DNA of 9,291 nt from an uncultured Pseudobdellovibrionaceae bacterium (GTDB lineage: Bacteria > Bdellovibrionota > Bdellovibrionia > Bdellovibrionales > JAMPXM01). The DNA lies in contig CAKQVW010000095.1 of assembly GCA_934277865.1 (NCBI GenBank), positions 1-9,291 of the forward strand, read 5' to 3'. Under the pieces are notes generated by a model. It saw only the letters and a list, made by a program, of their open reading frames with translations, searched no databases and was not told where the DNA came from. Of the stretch, positions 1-7,860 are shown piece by piece. Each line of letters opens with the position of its first letter. Position 1 is the stretch's first letter. The position numbers were made by a program, and so were the translations under genes.

Positions 1-692
1 TCGTATTGCTATCAAGCCTGCTAGTTAGCCAGTTGGGATTTGCAAACACTCCGCCCGAGACCGTCGAATCTCTAAAGGTTGAAATACTCGAGCTTGCCCA
101 GAGTTACGCTGGTCAAGGCGATCCCGACCAATCAAAGCAAAAGCCGCTAGAGGCTTTGGTCGACAAACTGGTTCGACTAGCGCCCGCACAGCCCGTCAAA
201 GATCGATTGGCTCTTCTCGAGGGAGCTTGGAAACAAGTTTGGGGTCCTTACGACTATCGCAATGACGACGGCGGGGTCGATCCAACCCTCGGGGTCGACG
301 AGATCTATCAAGTCGTCTCGGCTGCTGGCTACTACTACAACGTCGCCCCTTACTACCCAAATGGCGACAAGACCCAGGAGAAAATCGGTCTACTTCGTGG
401 GGAGTTTGTTCTCGACACGACGGACACCAATGGACTCAAGGTGAAGTTCACCGACTATCCTGGGTCGGATCCGCGACCCTCTGGCTATCAACTCTGGGAG
501 CTCGCACCACTTGCTGAAGCGGGAACCCTGCCGAACGCAACTACCATCGTTCCAAGCTTCATCGTCCGCGCGGCATTTGGCGGCGGGAAGCTAGAGGAAG
601 TTTACACCGACAAGGATATGCGAATCGTGTTCGGCACCGGCGCGCGACCAAACGCAAGGCGTTTCCTTTATGTGATGACTCGAGCAAACTAA
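1..692 (+). CDS. PAP/fibrillin-like (lipocalin-like) exported protein, 5' partial
   Basis: The frame is open to the left edge. The first possible start inside the window is TTG at 6, but the peptide from there (LLSSLLVSQLGFA, then NTPPE) reads as the hydrophobic core and cleavage site of a signal peptide without its basic start, so the true start probably lies upstream. The mature part has an N-terminal helical stretch, then LLEGAWKQVWGPY, which resembles the opening strand of PAP/fibrillin domains (the usual form is LLnGxWxLxYT). The C-terminal YTDKDMRIVFG...LYVMTRA resembles the closing DxDLRIxRG...LFVLxR strand of that family. Fibrillins are lipocalin-like proteins that bind lipophilic molecules; the ligand here is unknown. 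It is followed after 3 nt by the photolyase gene, so the two are probably co-transcribed. The coding call is firm; the family call rests on the two end motifs only. Confidence 0.72.
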   Translation, partial: VLLSSLLVSQLGFANTPPETVESLKVEILELAQSYAGQGDPDQSKQKPLEALVDKLVRLAPAQPVKDRLALLEGAWKQVWGPYDYRNDDGGVDPTLGVDEIYQVVSAAGYYYNVAPYYPNGDKTQEKIGLLRGEFVLDTTDTNGLKVKFTDYPGSDPRPSGYQLWELAPLAEAGTLPNATTIVPSFIVRAAFGGGKLEEVYTDKDMRIVFGTGARPNARRFLYVMTRAN

Positions 693-695
693 GCC

Positions 696-2198
696 TTGGA
701 TCGAGCATCGAAAGTCATCTGCATTCTCGGCAACCAGCTCTTCGAGCGGCGCTTATTGCCACTCGAAGAGCTTGAATCCTGCTTGGTCTTCATGCGTGAA
801 GACCGCGAACTCTGCACGCACTTTCGGTATCACAAACACAAGATCATTTTCTTTCTGGCCGCAATGCGCTCCTACGCCGCCGAGCTTCGAGCAGCCGGAA
901 TTCGCGTTCACTACGAAGCTCTGGGTGAAAGCGACGAGCCTTTTGAAACTCGCCTAGTCAAATTCTTGATCAGCGAAAAGTATGACACGCTTGACATGTT
1001 CGAGATTGAAGACAAGTTCTTCGAGCGACGCATAAAAGACGCGCTCAATTTTTCCGGAATTCGGCTTCGCACGCACGCAAGTCCGATGTTTCTCACCTCA
1101 CGAGACGAGTTTTCAAAATACAATTCCTCTGTGCGAAAGCCGTTTATGAAGACCTTCTATGAAGGCCAGCGAAAACGACTCGGCATTCTCATCGAAAAGG
1201 ATGGCTCCCCCACAGGTGGCCAATGGAGCTTTGACGAAGAGAATAGAAAACCCCTTCCGAAAGATCACTCCTGTCCGCCGATTCCCTTGAGTACACCGTC
1301 TAAGATCGAACAAGAGGTGATGAGCCTGGTGGAAAAAGAGTTTCCCGATCACCCCGGATCAAGCGCCGACTTCTGGCTTCCGACGGATCGCACAGGTGCG
1401 CGAAAGTGGGCCAGGAATTTTTTTGATAAACGGTTTCAAGATTTTGGCCCCTACGAAGATGCCATCTCAAGCCGAGAGGATTTCGTCTATCATTCTGTTC
1501 TCACGCCCTTTCTGAACACAGGTCTTCTGACGCCAAGGGAATGCGTGCTAGCGGCCCTCAAAACCGCTGAGAAACAAAACATTCCGCACTCCTCTTGCGA
1601 AGGGTTTATCCGGCAAGTCATCGGATGGCGGGAGTTTATTCGCGGCATCTATCAAAACTATAGCGATACTCAAGAAAGTCGGAACCACTTCGGTCATAGA
1701 CGTAAACTCACGCGCGCGTGGTATGAGGGCTCCACCGGCATCCCGCCGCTTGACGGAGTGATTCGCAAAACTATTCGACATTCATACGCTCATCATATCG
1801 AACGCCTGATGGTCGTGGGGTCCTTGATGTTGCTCTTAGAGGTCGATCCCAAGGAGGCCCACCGTTGGTTCATGGAAATGTTCCTCGACTCTTCCGACTG
1901 GGTGATGGGACCAAACGTGTACGGCATGGCTCTTTTCGCCGACGGCGGGATCTTCGCAACAAAGCCCTATATCTGCGGCTCAAACTACTACTTGAAAATG
2001 TCCGACTACAAACGTGGCGACTGGTGCGACGGAGTCGATGGTCTTTACTGGGGCTTTATTGAAAAGAATAAAGCAATGTTCGCCAAAAACCCTCGAATGT
2101 CGATGATGGCAAAATCTGTTGAGAAGATTGACCCCGAAAAATTTCGTAAAATCTCTCGTGCAGCGGATCTTTTAAGAGAAAGGCTCACCACAAAATGA
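696..2198 (+). CDS. phrB: Cryptochrome/photolyase family protein, bacterial (6-4) photolyase/FeS-BCP class, cluster cysteines missing
   Basis: This 500-aa protein is the usual length for deoxyribodipyrimidine-photolyase-related proteins, flavoproteins that use blue light to repair UV lesions or to sense light. The N-terminal domain starts with the ILGNQLF motif (about residues 10-16) and contains the FFLAAMRSYAAELR helix. The C-terminal FAD domain has GFIRQVIGWREFIRG, the YAHHIERLM motif (HHxxR, H366/H367/R370) typical of this class, DWVMGPNVYGM (W402), TKPYICGSNYY and LYWGF. Compared with Agrobacterium PhrB from memory, its four [4Fe-4S] ligands C350, C438, C441 and C454 correspond here to P351, K439, D442 and D445, and the loop before LYW is about nine residues shorter. 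C444 is one position off. The start is TTG, the only start codon between the upstream stop and the conserved N-terminal motif, with only a weak ribosome site. The gene overlaps the next one by 4 nt. Repair versus signalling cannot be decided from sequence. Confidence 0.93.
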   Translation: MDRASKVICILGNQLFERRLLPLEELESCLVFMREDRELCTHFRYHKHKIIFFLAAMRSYAAELRAAGIRVHYEALGESDEPFETRLVKFLISEKYDTLDMFEIEDKFFERRIKDALNFSGIRLRTHASPMFLTSRDEFSKYNSSVRKPFMKTFYEGQRKRLGILIEKDGSPTGGQWSFDEENRKPLPKDHSCPPIPLSTPSKIEQEVMSLVEKEFPDHPGSSADFWLPTDRTGARKWARNFFDKRFQDFGPYEDAISSREDFVYHSVLTPFLNTGLLTPRECVLAALKTAEKQNIPHSSCEGFIRQVIGWREFIRGIYQNYSDTQESRNHFGHRRKLTRAWYEGSTGIPPLDGVIRKTIRHSYAHHIERLMVVGSLMLLLEVDPKEAHRWFMEMFLDSSDWVMGPNVYGMALFADGGIFATKPYICGSNYYLKMSDYKRGDWCDGVDGLYWGFIEKNKAMFAKNPRMSMMAKSVEKIDPEKFRKISRAADLLRERLTTK

Positions 2199-3145
2199 GA
2201 AGCATAACACCACAGTCAACCAAAGACCTCGTGATCGGGGCCGGAATTTCTGGACTCACCCTTGGCTGGAGGCTGGAGTCAGAGTCTCTTGCCATATTGG
2301 AGAAATCAAAAGCCCTAGGCGGGCGCATGGCAACTCGTCGGGTTGGCGAATACACGTTTGATCACGGGGCCCAGTTTTTCCGTGAAGGTATTTTTCCCGA
2401 ACTCGAGGCGCTTTGGACCGCTAAAGACGCCTCGACCGAATGGTTCCGTAAAGGTCGTGATCGGCTTATGTGCGGAAAAGGTGGCATGACGGCTTTGGCG
2501 AAAGTTTTTGAAGAAAGAGTTTTTCGCGAACAGCTTGTCGAAAGAATTGAAAAAACGGAAGACCGATGGGAGGTCACAACGGAGAAAGGCGACGTGTTTC
2601 TTAGCCAGCGCGTGTTTCTCACCTGCCCGCTTCCGCAGTCCTTAAAGATCCTAACCAACTCCAATCTCCCATTTCCGCCAGAGTTGAATTCGATGCTCTA
2701 CGACAAAGCCCTTGTGGGACTTTTCGGACTTGATCCACTTTGTAAACTGCCTACTGGATTTGATTATGTCGATTCGCCATCAGTCGACGTTCGCATGATT
2801 GCCAATCAATATTCAAAACGTGTAAGCCCCAGCCCAGCAATCACCGTCGTGATGAGTGCCGAATGGAGCGAACAGAACTTTGATCAAGACGAAGCTCGTA
2901 CGCTCATGATGATTCAAAAACAGTTTGAAGACCATTTGGCGGCCAAGGGCCTGGGAGCCAGAATTCAAAACGCGTCACTCAAAAAGTGGCGCTATGCGTT
3001 TCCCTCTAAAAGCACCGAGTGTCCCTATTTAGAAATCATGCCTAGACTCTTTCTTTTAGGAGATGCGTTTGCCCATGGCAGTCTTGCGGGCGCCGTGGCT
3101 TCGGCGAAAGCACTCGCAGCCCAGCTTCGATCGCGACTCGACTAG
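2195..3145 (+). CDS. Renalase-like NAD(P)/FAD-dependent oxidoreductase
   Basis: This 316-aa flavoprotein has the N-terminal dinucleotide-binding fold: VIGAGISG (residues 13-20, GxGxxG), the acidic residue E36 at the end of strand 2, then GGRMATRR (42-49) and DHGAQFF (56-62), the pattern of the amine-oxidase/renalase family. The C-terminal LLGDAFAHGSLAGAVASAKALA (from about residue 287) is the second FAD-contacting segment. The substrate is unknown; bacterial renalases oxidise isomers of reduced nicotinamide cofactors, but the family is broad. The ATG lies inside the last codons of the photolyase gene (ATGA overlap), so translation is probably coupled. Genes of this type are often found beside photolyases in proteobacteria, which fits a light or oxidative stress role by context. 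No transmembrane segment or signal peptide is seen. Confidence 0.9.
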   Translation: MRSITPQSTKDLVIGAGISGLTLGWRLESESLAILEKSKALGGRMATRRVGEYTFDHGAQFFREGIFPELEALWTAKDASTEWFRKGRDRLMCGKGGMTALAKVFEERVFREQLVERIEKTEDRWEVTTEKGDVFLSQRVFLTCPLPQSLKILTNSNLPFPPELNSMLYDKALVGLFGLDPLCKLPTGFDYVDSPSVDVRMIANQYSKRVSPSPAITVVMSAEWSEQNFDQDEARTLMMIQKQFEDHLAAKGLGARIQNASLKKWRYAFPSKSTECPYLEIMPRLFLLGDAFAHGSLAGAVASAKALAAQLRSRLD

Positions 3146-3175
3146 ACTCAAATCCGGCCGCGTTTAAGTCGAAAT

Positions 3176-3182
3176 AGGGAGG
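3176..3182 (+). promoter_or_regulatory. Strong Shine-Dalgarno before the AAA+/M41 gene
   Basis: AGGGAGG ends one base before the ATG at 3184. Pairing through the AGGG part leaves 4 nt to the start, which is workable but close. An in-frame TAG at 3175 rules out an upstream start, and the next in-frame ATG is at codon 72, so 3184 is the only reasonable start. Confidence 0.6.
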
Positions 3183-3183
3183 C

Positions 3184-5316
3184 ATGTCACAATCTGATTT
3201 TTCCGACAACGTAGCCGCTGAAGCCGACAACTCTCAGACCGCTCTTTTCGAGCAATCGCCTGATCATCCGTCCGACCCGTCGGCTCAGAGCCCCACAGCG
3301 AAGGCTGAACCGATTCGCCACATCCTGGATGCGATCGGACGCTATCGAAAACACTCAAGACCGATCTCACAGTCTGGTCCACCCAAAGTGGAAGACATGA
3401 AAGCCCGCGACGAGCGACTAAAAGAAGTCGCGTCGACATTGAAGAACGAATTCGCGGGACTCGATGCCGAGATCGATCGCATTTTGCAGGTCATTCGGCC
3501 TTGGTTTGTTTTACCGCAAGCCCAACGTCGCCCGCTTGTCGTAAGCCTTTGGGGCATGACAGGCGTCGGAAAAACGAGTCTCGTGCGGCGCCTCTCCGAA
3601 CTGCTCGATATCAGCAAGATCTATGAAGAGTTCGATCTCGGGCAATACACAGGCGATTCGCAGCAAACGTATCCTCTTGTCGGCCCGAGGCTCTGGCGCT
3701 TTTCCGGCCAACCTTGTCTTTTGTTTTTCGACGAACTTCACACCGTGCGCACAATGGGAATGAATGGCGAGATCGACCGTCCTCAGCTTCGCGATCTCTG
3801 GACGTTGATGGATTCCGGTATCGTGCCGGTTGTCGTCGACAGTCATCGCAATATGGTGAATCACCTGCGCTCAAGCATTAAAATGGCGCGCGAAATGCCT
3901 GATTCGCACACGACTCATCTGACCGACGTGCATCAGATGGATCAAGTAATCTCTTACATCGGCCTCGACATCGAGGCCGACGAATTGGGCAAAATCGCCG
4001 AACGCAATCGCATCGAAGCCTACGAATGGTTCATCGAAGAAATTCAGTGGATCATGAATTCAGCAAAGAGTCTCGACTACCGTCAGTCCTTGATCTTCGT
4101 TGCCGGCAACCTAGACGAGCTGTTTAAATCGCATGGCTCGGTCAACCCAGACGACATGAACGCCGACGATCTTTTCGAAAAAACCAAGCAGATCGGTGTC
4201 GATCAATTGCGTGAAGCACTGTTATCACGCTTTCGCCCCGAACAAGTTGGCCGTTTAGGAAGCATTCAAATCATCTTCCCAAGTCTCTCGCCGAAGTCGT
4301 TGAGAAAAATCATCCGCACTCACCTCGATGTAATCGGAAACTGGATTCACGACGGCTTCGGAGTTCAAACAAAATTCTCTGACTCCGTCGTGGAACTCGT
4401 GTTTCGTGAAGGCGTAATTCCGTCGCAAGGCGCCCGTCCCGTGCTTTCCACATTAAAAGAACTCATCGAAACGCGTGTCGCGGACTGGCTACTCGAGGCT
4501 TTGCAAAATGGCGTCACCGAACTTGAAATCGAGTTTTCGGCCAAGAACAAAATGCTTTCGGCAAAAGGGCGCGGGAAAAGTGAACAGGCTGTCAATGTCA
4601 GCGCTCGAATCCTCACCCGTGAAGAACGTCTTCCGGAAATCAAGATGTCGGAAGAGTTCAAAAACCTCTTGGCTGTGCACGAAGCCGGACACGCTGTCGT
4701 CGGAATCGCCTCGCAAGGCGTTTTGCCAGTTAAAACGTTGGCCGGTCCACTGTCTTGGCATCGCGGTGGCCCACGCGTCGTGTTTCCAAACACGGAATTC
4801 CTCACAAAAGAACTCTGCCGGGCGATACTTGACACTCTTTTGGCAGGTCTCGTGGCCGAGGAAACCGTGTTTGGCAAAGCGAATACAAGTCTCGGCGTCG
4901 AGCGCGACATTCAACAAGCCACTATGCTTGCGGCTCAGATGATCACGATGAACGCGATGGGCGATCACATCGGCTGTTCAGTCGCTTCGATCGATCAGCC
5001 GCTAAATATCCACGCCCTTCGCGATGACGATGACGAACTTAAAGAGCGCTGGCTTTCCGAAGCAAAACAGCGAGCAGCGGACGTCTTGAAAAAACAGTGG
5101 GCGCTTTTCCAAGCGATTACACAAGCGCTTCTCACCAAAGATCGTCTCACATCGGGCGATATGAAAGAGCTCGTGAGCCAACACTTTGTGGGTTCACGCG
5201 AGGAGATTCGCCAGATCGTCGAAGGGAAAAAGCCCGCGATTTTCGATGCACACTCGTCTGAAGCGCTAAAGAAGGTCTTTGCTCGCAAGCCCGCTCGTCT
5301 AAAAAAGGCGAGCTAA
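3184..5316 (+). CDS. Soluble AAA+ ATPase fused to FtsH-type M41 zinc metallopeptidase
   Basis: This 710-aa protein is probably an ATP-driven protease. Residues 1-65 look disordered (rich in Asp, Ser, Pro). The AAA+ module has Walker A GMTGVGKT (124-131, K130), Walker B LLFFDE (D183, E184), sensor 1 N309 in FVAGN, arginine-finger candidates R349/R351 in LLSRFRP, and sensor 2 R418 in SQGARPVL, followed by a Clp-type small lid helix (STLKELIETRVADWL). Between Walker B and sensor 1 lie about 120 residues, far more than usual, including a long charged helical stretch (about 220-298). The second module carries HEAGH (H499, E500, H503) and LGVERDIQQATMLAAQM with D575 as the likely third zinc ligand, as in FtsH. 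Unlike FtsH there is no N-terminal membrane segment, and the ATPase resembles Clp/HslU rather than FtsH. The tail is Lys/Arg rich. It starts 38 nt after the oxidoreductase with no clear terminator between, so it may share that transcript. Substrates are unknown. Confidence 0.92.
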   Translation: MSQSDFSDNVAAEADNSQTALFEQSPDHPSDPSAQSPTAKAEPIRHILDAIGRYRKHSRPISQSGPPKVEDMKARDERLKEVASTLKNEFAGLDAEIDRILQVIRPWFVLPQAQRRPLVVSLWGMTGVGKTSLVRRLSELLDISKIYEEFDLGQYTGDSQQTYPLVGPRLWRFSGQPCLLFFDELHTVRTMGMNGEIDRPQLRDLWTLMDSGIVPVVVDSHRNMVNHLRSSIKMAREMPDSHTTHLTDVHQMDQVISYIGLDIEADELGKIAERNRIEAYEWFIEEIQWIMNSAKSLDYRQSLIFVAGNLDELFKSHGSVNPDDMNADDLFEKTKQIGVDQLREALLSRFRPEQVGRLGSIQIIFPSLSPKSLRKIIRTHLDVIGNWIHDGFGVQTKFSDSVVELVFREGVIPSQGARPVLSTLKELIETRVADWLLEALQNGVTELEIEFSAKNKMLSAKGRGKSEQAVNVSARILTREERLPEIKMSEEFKNLLAVHEAGHAVVGIASQGVLPVKTLAGPLSWHRGGPRVVFPNTEFLTKELCRAILDTLLAGLVAEETVFGKANTSLGVERDIQQATMLAAQMITMNAMGDHIGCSVASIDQPLNIHALRDDDDELKERWLSEAKQRAADVLKKQWALFQAITQALLTKDRLTSGDMKELVSQHFVGSREEIRQIVEGKKPAIFDAHSSEALKKVFARKPARLKKAS

Positions 5317-5390
5317 AGCGGAGTTTAGGGAAAACTGGCGAGGCCGAGATTCCTGTCCGGCCGGTAGACCTTTGTGCTACTCCTGATCGC

Positions 5391-6395
5391 GTGAAAATGA
5401 AGACGCCGCTTTCTATTCTCGAACTCGTTCGCGTGAAACAAGGGCCATCGCCCAATGACCAAGCTCCTAGAGAAGCGCTGGAGCATGCACGAGCGCTTGC
5501 CGTGCACGCCGAAAAGCTTGGCTACAACCGTGTGTGGGTGGCCGAGCACCATAACTTTTCAGGGATCGCAAGTGCTGCAACCTCGCTTGTCGTCGGTTAT
5601 CTCGCCGAAGCCACGAAAACGATTCGTGTGGGCGCCGGCGGTATCATGCTTCCCAATCACGCACCTTATGTGATTGCCGAACAGTTTGGTACACTGGCGC
5701 AGCTCTACCCGGGCCGCATCGATCTTGGTTTGGGTCGCGCACCCGGAACCGATCAACCGACGCTCCAAGCTTTACGTCGCACGCCGAGTGCGTCCGAGCA
5801 CTTTCCGCAAGATGTGCTGGAGCTTCAAAGTTATTTTTCTGACTATGCTGCAAACGAGCGGGTTCAGGCCGTGCCCGCGCCTGGCACCAAAGTTCCGCTT
5901 TGGATTTTGGGCTCGAGCACGTTCGGCGCGTCGCTTGCCGCCGAGCTTGGGCTTCCCTATTCGTTTGCGTCGCACTTTGCGCCCGATCAATTGCTGCAAG
6001 CGCTCGATGTGTATCGCAGAAACTTTAAACCCTCTAAAGAGCTTGCGCGTCCCTACGCAATGGTTGGCGTCAACGTCATCGCGGCTGATACCGACGAGGA
6101 AGCTCGGGTGCTGGCGACCACGCAGCAGATGTCATTTGCCAACATCCTCCGTGGAGCACGAACCTTAAGTCAGCCGCCGATTCCCAACATCGATGCCTAC
6201 TGGACGTCTCGCGAAAAAATGCACGCGCAACACATGCTTTCAAGATCCATCGTCGGAAGTCTTGAAACCGTGCAAAAAGGCCTCCGCGCTCTTGTCAGCG
6301 AAACCGCCGCCGACGAACTCATCATCGTCTCCGACGTCTACGACAACACAGCCCGCTTTAAATCCCTCGAACTCATAGGCGAAGCCGCTACGTGA
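5391..6395 (+). CDS. yhbW: LLM-class flavin-dependent oxidoreductase (YhbW-like)
   Basis: This 334-aa luciferase-like monooxygenase is full length. It has the family signatures VWVAEHHN (48-55), GIASAATS (58-65), MLPNHAP (86-92), AEQFGTL (96-102) and YPGRIDLGLGRAPGTDQ (106-122), then LGSSTFGASLAAELGLP and FASHFAPDQL. These match E. coli YhbW closely from memory. Members bind reduced FMN in a TIM-barrel and oxidise small organic molecules; the YhbW substrate is not established. The start is either GTG 5391 or ATG 5397, which gives MKTPLSIL; neither has a clear Shine-Dalgarno, and the ATG is as likely. It is separated from the AAA+/M41 gene by 74 nt with only a weak inverted repeat, and it converges on the outer-membrane protein gene. 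Confidence 0.94.
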   Translation: MKMKTPLSILELVRVKQGPSPNDQAPREALEHARALAVHAEKLGYNRVWVAEHHNFSGIASAATSLVVGYLAEATKTIRVGAGGIMLPNHAPYVIAEQFGTLAQLYPGRIDLGLGRAPGTDQPTLQALRRTPSASEHFPQDVLELQSYFSDYAANERVQAVPAPGTKVPLWILGSSTFGASLAAELGLPYSFASHFAPDQLLQALDVYRRNFKPSKELARPYAMVGVNVIAADTDEEARVLATTQQMSFANILRGARTLSQPPIPNIDAYWTSREKMHAQHMLSRSIVGSLETVQKGLRALVSETAADELIIVSDVYDNTARFKSLELIGEAAT

Positions 6396-6462
6396 CCACT
6401 AAGCCAATGATTGCTTGCAAACGAAGCATAGCGCCCCCCTAAATAGATCTATATTTTGACGC

Positions 6463-7848
6463 TTAGAACATGTAGCGCGCACTTAAGCGAAGACTGCTCA
6501 TCGAGCCCGAGTTGTCGATTTCGACACCGTTTGATTTAATCTTCGTATCGAGAGAACCAACATGGCTCAGTTCACCATCCAGAAGAAAGCGATCTGGTAC
6601 TAAAATGAAGCTCATCCCAGCTTGCAAGACAAAGAAGCTATGCGCCTTCAGCACAATGCTTGGCGATGCACCCTGCTTCATTTCGGTGGCTCCAACGCCA
6701 TTCCAGCGCACCGAAAGATTCACGGCCGTCGCTGGGCTAAACTTTCCCTGCAAACGCGAATAGACCTCGAAAACGTCCCCACCAGTGGTGTTTCTGTCCT
6801 CCATCGTCGTCTTGGTCACCCGTTGATCGCGATAGCGAAAGCTTGATCCCAACTCAAAACCGAATCCGTAGGACTCTTGCGTAAGTCTTCCCGCGAGCAC
6901 GATGTCGTTCCCACCGGTTCCATTTGTACCGTCCGAGTTTGTATTGGCCATTTTATTTTCAATGAACGACGGCTTGACCGCAATTCCTATGAAACCATTC
7001 ATCGGACTCGTCGCCTGATCGAGAGCTTTATACTCGATGGAGATATGCGGGTCGTAGAGCCCTTTGTACACGTAGGTAGACGCAGTGCCATTTAGACTGC
7101 CTGATGCTGGTCCGTATGTTTCATCCATCTGCGAACTCAACGAATGCTTGAGTTCAAGACCAAACCGAACCTTATCGGAAACACCATAGTCGACCTGAAA
7201 ACCACCTGAAACGGCGATCTTCTCATGGGCAACAGCCGTCTGCCCGAGAGCAGAAACCGTCTCCTTGATAGTCGACCGATCGACATACGGTGAAAACACA
7301 AAGCGCCCCGCAGATGGCATAAAGCTGAGATCATAAAAGCGTGGTTCATAGGCTTGCTCCGCAGCTGATCTCGCCGAAGGCTCCGATTTAACAACCGGAG
7401 CCTGGCGTGTCGATCTGTCGTCGCCCGCTGGATTGACTGCAGCTTGAACCTTGGCCGAAGAAAGTGCCTTCGGAAGAAGCGAACGTTCGAGCGACATTCC
7501 TGCTTGAATCACATCTCCCTCTAAGCAATTCTCGATCTTGAGAGTAACATTCACGCCGTTGACGTCCAAAACCTCCAGCGAGCACTGCCGCTTGCTTTCA
7601 AGAGTCGCAAGGTACTCGGCCCCAATCTCTATTGAAACAGGACCAAGCTCTTTTGGAACTTCAGCTACCAAAAGTCCTCGCGCCCGAAACACTTGCTTTA
7701 CTTTCAAGATCTCGGCAGGTTTGTTAATCCTCGTCTGCGAAACAGCATTCGCGGAAGCTGGCGCTTGCAATTCACCTTGCGCCTGAACCTCCGGCGTGAC
7801 GGCGCTCAGAAGAACAACTAGCAAAACCGTCGTGCAAATCTGTTTCAC
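6463..7848 (-). CDS. Outer-membrane beta-barrel protein with N-terminal periplasmic domain, function unknown
   Basis: This 461-aa protein starts at GTG 7848 with a classic signal peptide: MKQ, a hydrophobic core, and likely cleavage after VQA (residue 23). Residues about 30-115 form a small domain with two cysteines (C89 and C108) that could form a disulfide. A Ser/Ala/Pro-rich linker (about 125-165) follows. From about 170 to the end there are alternating aromatic/hydrophobic strands with many Gly/Ser/Asn turns (for example FGLELKHSLSS, YGFGFELGSSFRYRD, VNLSVRWNGVG), closing with SSLRLSARYMF. The C-terminal Phe is the usual outer-membrane barrel insertion signal. No specific porin or transporter family was recognised. 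The gene begins 12 nt after the stop of the XRE regulator gene and has a strong ribosome site, so the two are probably one transcript. Confidence 0.85.
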   Translation of the reverse strand: MKQICTTVLLVVLLSAVTPEVQAQGELQAPASANAVSQTRINKPAEILKVKQVFRARGLLVAEVPKELGPVSIEIGAEYLATLESKRQCSLEVLDVNGVNVTLKIENCLEGDVIQAGMSLERSLLPKALSSAKVQAAVNPAGDDRSTRQAPVVKSEPSARSAAEQAYEPRFYDLSFMPSAGRFVFSPYVDRSTIKETVSALGQTAVAHEKIAVSGGFQVDYGVSDKVRFGLELKHSLSSQMDETYGPASGSLNGTASTYVYKGLYDPHISIEYKALDQATSPMNGFIGIAVKPSFIENKMANTNSDGTNGTGGNDIVLAGRLTQESYGFGFELGSSFRYRDQRVTKTTMEDRNTTGGDVFEVYSRLQGKFSPATAVNLSVRWNGVGATEMKQGASPSIVLKAHSFFVLQAGMSFILVPDRFLLDGELSHVGSLDTKIKSNGVEIDNSGSMSSLRLSARYMF

Positions 7849-7850
7849 AA

Positions 7851-7859
7851 CCCCTCCCT
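7851..7859 (-). promoter_or_regulatory. Shine-Dalgarno of the outer-membrane protein gene
   Basis: Read on the minus strand the site is AGGGAGGGG, followed by TT and then the GTG start at 7848. It supports GTG as the start, which also gives a complete signal peptide. Confidence 0.7.
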
Positions 7860-7860
7860 G

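Noticed and set aside
4365..4968. Long minus-strand frames (about 159-181 aa) within the AAA+/M41 gene
   Set aside because: They are antisense to a region with clear sensor 2 and HEAGH motifs and have Ser/Arg-rich composition typical of shadow frames.
5342..5362. Inverted repeat GGCCG/CGGCC before the flavin oxidoreductase gene
   Set aside because: It has a short stem, an 11-base loop and no T-run after it; probably chance in a GC-rich gap.
5674..6168. A 164-aa plus-strand frame within the flavin oxidoreductase gene
   Set aside because: It is an off-frame reading of a strongly conserved YhbW-like gene and has no start signal or motif.
6396..6462. Possible terminator between the converging genes: TGCTT/AAGCA stem and palindrome ATAGATCTAT followed by ATTTT
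   Set aside because: The stems are only five pairs and AT-rich; no convincing intrinsic terminator can be claimed.
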